From positions 2,325,001-2,389,000 of the forward strand of contig CP119315.1 in NCBI GenBank assembly GCA_029202845.1: a DNA stretch of 64,000 nt. The letters run 5' to 3'. The translations under genes and the position numbers were made by a program. This DNA comes from Candidatus Sphingomonas colombiensis. GTDB lineage: Bacteria; Pseudomonadota; Alphaproteobacteria; Sphingomonadales; Sphingomonadaceae. The number at the start of each line of letters is the position of its first letter. The stretch's first letter is position 1. Positions 34,518 through 40,777 of this stretch are shown piece after piece. Under the pieces are notes generated by a model. It worked only from the letters and a program-made list of their open reading frames with translations. It did not search any database and was not told where the DNA came from.

Positions 34518-36206
34518 TCAAGCAGTCCTGGTGAACCGCTCCACGCCCCCGACGATCGTCGACAGCACTTCCACCTTCGCGATTTTGGCGGGCGCGACCT
34601 CCGCCGGATTTTCCGCCAGCACGACGAAATCGGCGAGCTTGCCCGTCGCGATGGTGCCAAGCCGGTCTTCCTGAAATCCGGCGAAGGCGTTTGCCGCGGT
34701 ATAGGCGTGCAAGGCCTCGGCCACCGTGACCCGCTGTTCCGGCACGAAGCCGCCGGGATATCGGCCATCGGTCGTCTGACGCAGCACCGCCGCCTGGATT
34801 CCCGCGAGCGGATCCAGCGGGGCGACCGGCCAGTCGGATCCGAAAGTCACGGTCGCGCCGGCATCGAGCAGCGAACGAAACGCCCATGATCCGTGCAGGC
34901 GATTTTCCCCGAGCGGCCGCGCGGCCCAGCGACCGTCGTCGATGGCGTGATAGGGTTGCATCGAGGCGATGACCTGCTGCGCCTTGAAGCGGGGGATCGA
35001 GCGGTCGAGCAAATGCTGGGCATGCTCGATGCGGAAGCGCCGATCGCGCGGGCCGTTTCGGGCCGCTACCTCGGCGAAGATATCGAGCGCCAGTTCGTTG
35101 GCCGCCGTGCCGATCGCGTGGCAGGCGACTTGCAGTCCGGCGGCGTCCGCGCCTGCTATCCAGCCTTTCAATACCTCGGCCGGCTGGCGGACGAGCCCAT
35201 GATTATGCGGATCGTCCGCATAAGGCGCGTCCATATAGGCGGTACGGGAGCCGAGCGACCCATCGACGAATGCCTTCACGCCGCCCCAGCGAACCCAATC
35301 GTCGCCGCGACCGTCGCTGCGGATCAGCTCTGCGAGCTTCTCCCAATCCTGCGCCGGGACCAGCGAATAGAAGCGCATGCCCGGCTCTCCGGCGGCGCGC
35401 AGCCGGCGGAATGCGTGATGCGCGGTCCAGTCCAGATCGGTGCCATGGGCCTGGGTGACGCCACGCGAAAGCGCGCGGGCGATCCCCAGCTTCACGGCCG
35501 CATCGACCTCCGCGTCGGACGCCGGCGGAATCACCCGCTCCACCAGTTCGAGCGCATTGTCGCGCAGGATGCCGGTCGGCTCGCCAGCGCTGTCGCGCAG
35601 GATCGTGCCGCCCGCCGGATCGGGCGTATGGCGATCGATCCCGGCCAGCTTCAGCGCCAGCGAATTCACCAGCTTGGTGTGGCCGTCGGTGCGGGTGACG
35701 GCGACCGGCGTGTTCGGCGTGTGCGCGTCAATCCACTGGCGGGTTGGCAGTTCGCCGCCCCAACGCTCCGCATCCCAACCAAACCCTTCGAGCCATTTGC
35801 CGGCGGGCAGTTTCTGCGCGGCGGCGGCGAGCGCCGATTTGAAAGCGTCCGGCGTGGCGGCGGACAGCAGATCCACCTGCGTCAGCATCATCGATCCGAT
35901 GACGAAATGGGTGTGATTGTCCGTCATACCGGGCACGACAAAGGCGCCGGCGAGATCGATGATCCGGGTTCGCGGCCCACGCCGACGCGCAACATCGGCC
36001 GAGCCCAGTGCGGCGATGCGATCGCCGGCAACGCCGATCGCGTCCGTCCACGCCGCATTGGATACGCCCGTCCAGATGCGGGCATTGCGGTAGATGGTGG
36101 TGAGTTCGCCCGTGGTTGGGGGCAGGCCGCCAAACGCCCGGGGCGCGTAGCCGGCCAATGCGGCGCCGGATGTGGCGGCAGCGATGAAATTGCGGCGCGT
36201 AATCAT
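34518..36206 (-). CDS. Exported amidohydrolase, YtcJ-like
   Basis: A 562-residue amidohydrolase-3 family protein. A Tat-like signal starts the protein (ITRRNFIAAATSGAALAG). The metal-binding His98-x-His100 lies in TDNHTHF. The family's C-terminal LGSDWPVAPLDP-like segment and the beta-sandwich domain with the TGKLADFVVL strand are present. YtcJ relatives hydrolyse N-substituted amides and formamides, and the natural substrates are mostly unknown. The start is ATG 36206, with GGGAGG upstream. A strong promoter-like TATAAT lies about 135 bases before it, so it is probably the first gene of a seven-gene operon. Confidence 0.85.
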   Translation of the reverse strand: MITRRNFIAAATSGAALAGYAPRAFGGLPPTTGELTTIYRNARIWTGVSNAAWTDAIGVAGDRIAALGSADVARRRGPRTRIIDLAGAFVVPGMTDNHTHFVIGSMMLTQVDLLSAATPDAFKSALAAAAQKLPAGKWLEGFGWDAERWGGELPTRQWIDAHTPNTPVAVTRTDGHTKLVNSLALKLAGIDRHTPDPAGGTILRDSAGEPTGILRDNALELVERVIPPASDAEVDAAVKLGIARALSRGVTQAHGTDLDWTAHHAFRRLRAAGEPGMRFYSLVPAQDWEKLAELIRSDGRGDDWVRWGGVKAFVDGSLGSRTAYMDAPYADDPHNHGLVRQPAEVLKGWIAGADAAGLQVACHAIGTAANELALDIFAEVAARNGPRDRRFRIEHAQHLLDRSIPRFKAQQVIASMQPYHAIDDGRWAARPLGENRLHGSWAFRSLLDAGATVTFGSDWPVAPLDPLAGIQAAVLRQTTDGRYPGGFVPEQRVTVAEALHAYTAANAFAGFQEDRLGTIATGKLADFVVLAENPAEVAPAKIAKVEVLSTIVGGVERFTRTA

Positions 36207-36340
36207 CGAGCCTCCCCCCAAAGAAATGCGGCTTTCGTTCGTCGCCGCCCCCGGATTATCATTCGTCCGGGCTATCAACGGCCCCAGCCCATCCGGCTTA
36301 TCCAAATGGGGCGGGGGGAAACATGATCGTTTGAGTCTGC

Positions 36341-36358
36341 ATTATACCCGGTGGGTAT
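36341..36358 (-). promoter_or_regulatory. Promoter -10 element inside an ATACC-N5-GGTAT operator
   Basis: On the minus strand a perfect TATAAT (36346-36341) overlaps the palindrome ATACCC-GGT-GGGTAT (36344-36358), which also fits ATAC-N7-GTAT. No good -35 box is seen at the right distance, as expected for an activator-dependent promoter, although the position over the -10 would also suit repression. Confidence 0.65.
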
Positions 36359-36379
36359 GGGGTGACGCCGCGCTTCACC

Positions 36380-37570
36380 TCAGGCCGCCTGCCGCTGCGT
36401 CGCGATGGCTTCGCACGTCGCGCCCACCCGGCGCAGGATCTCATCACCCTCGGCGCGCGTCAGGATCAACGGGGGCAATATGCGAACGATATTGTCTCCC
36501 CCGCCCGAGAGCAGCAGAAACTCCTCGCGTGCCTGCGCCATGAACTCACGATTGTTGACCGCCAGCTTCAGGCCGACGAGCAACCCCTTGCCGCGCAATT
36601 CCTGAATGATCTGCGGGTATTGGCGCGAAATCGCGGCGAGCCCGTCGCGCAGATAGCCCGATATCTCGCGCGCGTTGCTGAGCATAGCCTCATCCGCCAG
36701 CACATCGAACGCGGCGGTGGCGACCGCCATTGCGAGGGGGTTGCCGCCGAAGGTGGAGCCATGGGTGCCGACAGTCATCGCGGCGGCGGCCGTTTCGCTC
36801 GCCACGCACGCGCCCACCGGGAAGCCCGCGCCCAGCGCCTTGGCGATGGCCATGATGTCCGGGGCCGCTCCATCGAACCATTGATGCGCGAAGAGCTTGC
36901 CGGTGCGGCCCATGCCGCTTTGCACCTCGTCGTGGATCAGCAGTACCCCGTTCGCCGTGCAAAGCCGACGCAGCCGCAGCAGCATTTCGCCGCTGATCGC
37001 ACGCGCGCCGCCTTCGCCCTGCACCGGCTCGATAATGACCGCGGCGGCGGTGGCGGCGCCGATCGCGGCCTCGATCGCTTCCGCATCGTCGAGATCGAGT
37101 TGAACGAAGCCGGGCATGCGCGGGCCGAACCCGCTGAGATAAGCATCATTGCCGGAGGCATTGAGCGCGGCGAACGTGCGGCCATGGAACGATCCGGCAA
37201 GGCCGATCACGTCAACCCGCTCGGTCTCGCCGCGCGCGGCGTGATATTTGCGCGCCATCTTGATCGCGCATTCCACCGCTTCGGTGCCGGTGTTGCAGAA
37301 GAACACCCGGTCAGCAAAACAGGAATCGACCAGTCGCTGCGCCAACGCCTGTTGCCCGTCGATGCGCAGTGCATTGGAAATATGCCACAATTTGTCCGCC
37401 TGATGCCGAAGCGCGGAAACCAGGACTGGATGGCAATGCCCCAGTGCATTTGTCGCGACGCCGCCGATACAGTCGAGCCAGCGCGTGCCGTCGGCTTCGA
37501 TCAGCCAGATGCCTTCGCCGCGAACCGGCGTGACGGGGGCGGGCGCGTAAACGGGAAGTATGGCGGACAT
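36380..37570 (-). CDS. Class III aminotransferase, acetyl/succinylornithine type (AstC/ArgD-like)
   Basis: A 396-residue pyridoxal-phosphate enzyme. The Schiff-base Lys244 lies in DIMAIAKALGAG, the PLP-ring Asp214 in LIHDEVQSGMGR and phosphate-binding GTEAVE at 95-100. In the AST pathway AstC transaminates N2-succinylornithine to the semialdehyde used by AstD; ArgD enzymes do the same with the acetyl form. Neighbouring astA and astD favour the catabolic role. ATG 37570 has GAGG six bases upstream; an open frame beyond it overlaps the regulatory region. It is divergent from a LysR gene and separated from the amidohydrolase operon by its own 173-base gap. Confidence 0.85.
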   Translation of the reverse strand: MSAILPVYAPAPVTPVRGEGIWLIEADGTRWLDCIGGVATNALGHCHPVLVSALRHQADKLWHISNALRIDGQQALAQRLVDSCFADRVFFCNTGTEAVECAIKMARKYHAARGETERVDVIGLAGSFHGRTFAALNASGNDAYLSGFGPRMPGFVQLDLDDAEAIEAAIGAATAAAVIIEPVQGEGGARAISGEMLLRLRRLCTANGVLLIHDEVQSGMGRTGKLFAHQWFDGAAPDIMAIAKALGAGFPVGACVASETAAAAMTVGTHGSTFGGNPLAMAVATAAFDVLADEAMLSNAREISGYLRDGLAAISRQYPQIIQELRGKGLLVGLKLAVNNREFMAQAREEFLLLSGGGDNIVRILPPLILTRAEGDEILRRVGATCEAIATQRQAA

Positions 37571-37664
37571 GGCGACCTCTTGCGTTCTGACGGCGCCCGC
37601 AGGCGCGATCCCGCCGCTATCCCGAGTGGAACCCGGCTCGCAAAACGCAAAATCCACATGCTAT

Positions 37665-37679
37665 ATTCCAAAACGGAAT
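37665..37679. promoter_or_regulatory. Possible LysR operator ATTCC-N5-GGAAT overlapping the regulator start
   Basis: The palindrome ATTCC-AAAAC-GGAAT ends inside the ATG of the LysR gene, so binding would block its own transcription or translation. It has the same arm length and spacer as the ATACC-N5-GGTAT sites at 25043 and 36344. Confidence 0.5.
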
Positions 37680-38598
37680 GAAGGACGATCGCCGCCAGAC
37701 GCTGCCCCCGATGACGATGCTGCACAGTTTTGCCGCAGCCGTCCGCTATGGAAATTTTACGCGCGCCGGCGCCGAAATCGGCCTGACGCAAAGCGCGGTC
37801 AGCCGGCAGATCGCGGGGCTGGAACACTGGCTCGGCAGGGCGCTGTTCGACAGAATCGGACGGCGCATAAGGTTGAACGAGGCCGGCCATGCTTATGCCC
37901 AGGCGATTCTTCCCGCACTCGATATGATCCGCAGGGCCACGGGGGCGGTTCTGGAGGAGGGGAGCGATATCCGCGTAATCGAACTCGCGGCATTGCCGAG
38001 TTTCGCGACGCGCTGGCTCGCGCCGCGACTGGCGTTGCTTCAGCAGGCGGCGCCCGGCGTCATATTGAACGTCACCAGCCGCTCGGACGAGTTCGACTTC
38101 GCGACCGAGCACTTCGACGCCGCGATCCATTACGGCCTGCCGAACTGGCCGGATGTCGAGCATCGCTTCCTGTTTCGCGAACGTTGTGTTCCCGTGCTGG
38201 CGCCCGCCATGTTGGAGCGCCATGGTGTTCGCGCGCCGGCGGACATCCTGAAATTGCCGCTGCTTGCCCATAGCTGGCGAAGCGACGCCTGGTCGCTGTG
38301 GACCAAGGCGTGCGGATTGCCGCCTCCGCCGCGGAAAATACCGATCTTCTCAAACTTCATGACTCTTGCCGAAGCGGTCATCGCAGGGGCTGGCGCCGCG
38401 CTGATCCCGAGCTTCATGATCGAACCAGAAATCGAGAGCGGGCGCCTCATCAGCCCGTTCGACATCGCGCTTGAAGACGAAAAGGCATATTATTGCGTCT
38501 TTCCGCCGGATCGGAAACGCAACCCGACGTTCGCGCGGTTTTTGGAATGGCTTGAGCATCAAGCAGGGCCGTCCGCGACCGCCAGTCCGATCGCGTAA
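37678..38598 (+). CDS. LysR-type regulator (GcvA-like)
   Basis: A 306-residue LysR-family regulator. The helix-turn-helix is near residues 20-45 (TRAGAEIGLTQSAVSRQIAGLE), followed by an effector domain with the GcvA/AmpR-style stretch DEFDFATEHFDAAIHYGLPNWP. It is divergent from the aminotransferase gene, with about 107 bases between starts, and is the likely regulator of that gene and perhaps of the whole amidohydrolase-TonB-ast operon. The inducer is unknown. Confidence 0.88.
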   Translation: MKDDRRQTLPPMTMLHSFAAAVRYGNFTRAGAEIGLTQSAVSRQIAGLEHWLGRALFDRIGRRIRLNEAGHAYAQAILPALDMIRRATGAVLEEGSDIRVIELAALPSFATRWLAPRLALLQQAAPGVILNVTSRSDEFDFATEHFDAAIHYGLPNWPDVEHRFLFRERCVPVLAPAMLERHGVRAPADILKLPLLAHSWRSDAWSLWTKACGLPPPPRKIPIFSNFMTLAEAVIAGAGAALIPSFMIEPEIESGRLISPFDIALEDEKAYYCVFPPDRKRNPTFARFLEWLEHQAGPSATASPIA

Positions 38599-38681
38599 CT
38601 GGCGCGGCATTGTCGCCGTCTTCGGCGCTGGCGGCCGCGCGCCCCGATCACCGCGCCACAAGGCAGTGAGCGACGGAGTGC

Positions 38682-39344
38682 CTAAATACTCGCGATCCAG
38701 ATGATGTGCCGCGCACCCTTGCCGCTGGCGCGGGCGCGAATGACCACCTCTTCGACCTTGAACCCGGCCCGCCCGAGCGCGCGCGTGAAGGCGGCATCCG
38801 GCGCGGCGGACCAGATCGCGAGCAGGCCGCCGGGCCGAAGCGCCGCCTTCGCCGCGGCCAGCCCGGTGGGCGAATAGAGGCGATCGTTGCCGATCCGCGT
38901 CAGGCCATCCGGGCCGTTATCGACATCGAGGAGGATGGCGTCATAGGCTTTCGGTCCGGCCGCGATCACCGCCCCGACGTCGTCCAGCGCGATCGTGACG
39001 CGCGGATCGTCTAGGCAGCCAGCCGCGATTTCCGCCATCGGCCCTTTTGCCCATTCGATCACCGCCGGCACCAGTTCGGCCACCGTCACCTGCGCTTTCG
39101 GACCAAGCTGCGCCAACGCCGCGCGCAACGTGAAGCCCATGCCATAGCCGCCGATCAGCAAGCGCGCGTCCGCCGACACGCGATCGCATGCGAGCGTTGC
39201 CAGCGCCTCTTCGGAGCCGCTCATGCGGCTGCTCATCAACTCTTCGCGCCCGAGCATGATGAACCAGTCGCGGCCGCGCTGCACCAGCCGCATCTCTGCG
39301 CCGCCGGGCACGGTGGTCGTGTCGATCAATATGCGGGGAAGCAT
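38682..39344 (-). CDS. Spermidine synthase-like methyltransferase-fold protein
   Basis: A 220-residue protein with the Rossmann-like fold of the spermine/spermidine synthase superfamily. The GGYGMGFTLRAAL nucleotide motif is near residues 65-77, an acidic VAELVPAVIEW motif follows, and DAILLDVDNGPDG supplies the next conserved acidic residues. It lacks the long N-terminal domain and the full gatekeeper loop of true spermidine synthases, so polyamine synthesis is not assured. It converges on the LysR gene with 83 bases between. Confidence 0.8.
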   Translation of the reverse strand: MLPRILIDTTTVPGGAEMRLVQRGRDWFIMLGREELMSSRMSGSEEALATLACDRVSADARLLIGGYGMGFTLRAALAQLGPKAQVTVAELVPAVIEWAKGPMAEIAAGCLDDPRVTIALDDVGAVIAAGPKAYDAILLDVDNGPDGLTRIGNDRLYSPTGLAAAKAALRPGGLLAIWSAAPDAAFTRALGRAGFKVEEVVIRARASGKGARHIIWIASI

Positions 39345-39798
39345 CGGGATAATCCTCTTTCGATCCGGGTTTGGCGCATGGCGCGGGAGGCGTTTGCGCG
39401 CGAAATCGGGATCACCGGCGCACTATGCGCAAAGGCCGCTTTCCGCAAACCGGCGCGTCGCAGGACGCTCGTCGCCACGCGCGGAAAGGCGCGTCCGGCG
39501 AAGAGGCGGAAAAGGGCGCCAAATTCGGTCAAGCGGTTTGACATCGAAAGGCAGCTTATTAGTATTGAGTACTAAGCAAATAATCAAAGAAATCGGGGCA
39601 TAGTCATGGGTGGGCATCGGCATTCCGCGACCAGTTGGGCGGGGTCGTCGCTCGGCCCGCGCCCACCGCGGCGGTCTTCGCGATCCCGGAGGGCGACCAG
39701 GGGGCTGGCGAAGGTTCCGCATTGTTCGGCTGAAGGTCGATCGACGATGCGGATGGCCACACCGAATAGCGCGGTCGCGCGCTGGCGCGGCCACTAGC
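39345..39798. other. Intergenic region with an inverted repeat upstream of the Lrp-type regulator
   Basis: About 450 bases with no gene I can support. Short open frames on both strands lack recognisable similarity. The notable element is the AT-rich inverted repeat TTAGTA-N5-TACTAA (39559-39575) beside AT-rich sequence, a plausible binding site for the Lrp-type protein encoded downstream. Confidence 0.55.
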
Positions 39799-40338
39799 AT
39801 GTCCAGCATCGCTGAGGAGCATCGCTTCGAATCCTTGCCGACCGAGGATCGCAAGGAGCTGGACAGCTTCGACATGCGAATATTGCGCGAACTGACCATC
39901 GATGGGCGCATCACCTGGCGTGAACTGGCCGAGCGGATCGGACGCTCACTGACGCCGACGCTCCGGCGCGTTCGTCAGCTGGAAGAAAATGGCTTTATCA
40001 GGGGCTATACCGCCTGCCTCGACGAAACGCGGCTCAGTGGCCCGATGGTCGTGTTCATCACGGTCAGGCTGGAGCGTCAGATCAGCAAGGTGATGGACGC
40101 TTTCGAAGCCGATGTCGCCGAGCTGCCGGAGATCATGAGCGCATTCCTGATGACCGGCGGATCGGATTATCTGTTGCGGGCGGTGGTGCGCGATCTGGAG
40201 CATTATCGCGAGCTTATCGAAACGATCACCCGGATCGACAATGTCGGACGGATTCAGAGCAATATCGCGCTAAAATCCTTCGTGAATCGCACGGCCTCGC
40301 TGCCGTTTCGCGCGTCTTCGCAGCGAGCGGCGCGCTGA
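39799..40338 (+). CDS. Lrp/AsnC family transcriptional regulator
   Basis: A 179-residue feast/famine regulator. The winged helix spans about residues 20-70 (DMRILRELTIDGRITWRELAERIGRS). The C-terminal RAM domain follows, with the MTGGSDYLLRAVV motif and a final QSNIALKSF strand. Members respond to amino acids and often control an adjacent transporter or catabolic gene. The start is uncertain because no good ribosome binding site precedes ATG 39799; translation may begin a few codons later. The neighbouring candidate target is the M14 peptidase. Confidence 0.88.
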   Translation: MSSIAEEHRFESLPTEDRKELDSFDMRILRELTIDGRITWRELAERIGRSLTPTLRRVRQLEENGFIRGYTACLDETRLSGPMVVFITVRLERQISKVMDAFEADVAELPEIMSAFLMTGGSDYLLRAVVRDLEHYRELIETITRIDNVGRIQSNIALKSFVNRTASLPFRASSQRAAR

Positions 40339-40777
40339 CCCGCTTCGGCGACGAATATGCCGTATGGCGGCCCGATCAGGCGGGTACGGATCACTAAACA
40401 ACCGATATATTATAATGAGATAGGCGCGGTTTCGATTGCCCCTTCCGTGCGCGCGGTTTGCTGGCGAGGGCGCATTCTTTGGTGATTTGAACCAATAGCG
40501 AGCCGGAGATTAGAAATAAAAATCGCCCGCCATTCGCTATCCCGATGCTCGGGAGGGAATCCAGGCTCGGTTTTGCTGCGCTGCAAAAGATCATCCGCGA
40601 AGATGCATGGCGCACCGGGATTCGAGTTGTTCCGGCGAAATTCGAGGGGCCTCCGATGGCTGACTCCATCACCAGAGTGATCCGCCGCTGCCCGCGATCC
40701 GCGCAGCGCTCCTCTGTTCCGCCGGTTGACCAGGAAAGATTCGTAGGCTCCAATTAGAAACACAGAGGGGAAAATAT
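40339..40777. other. Gene-free interval upstream of the M14 peptidase
   Basis: About 440 bases holding no convincing gene. The first part around 40395-40425 is AT-rich. GAGGGGAAAAT at 40764-40774 is the ribosome binding site of the peptidase gene. A TTGACC at 40726-40731 could be a -35 box, but no good -10 box stands at the right distance. Confidence 0.55.

Noticed and set aside
34893..36326. A 477-residue plus-strand open frame opposite the YtcJ-like amidohydrolase
   Set aside because: Metal-binding motifs and signal peptide are on the minus strand; the plus frame shows compositional shadow features only.
39326..39544. A 72-codon minus-strand frame upstream of the spermidine-synthase-like gene
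   Set aside because: No ribosome binding site or family resemblance, and its overlap with the downstream gene is not of the coupled ATGA type seen elsewhere.
39606..39797. A 63-codon plus-strand frame just before the Lrp gene
   Set aside because: Arg/Ser-rich composition typical of a GC shadow; no similarity and no conserved start context.
40726..40754. Promoter for the M14 peptidase with TTGACC as -35
   Set aside because: No acceptable -10 box at 16-18 bases; not listed as a promoter.
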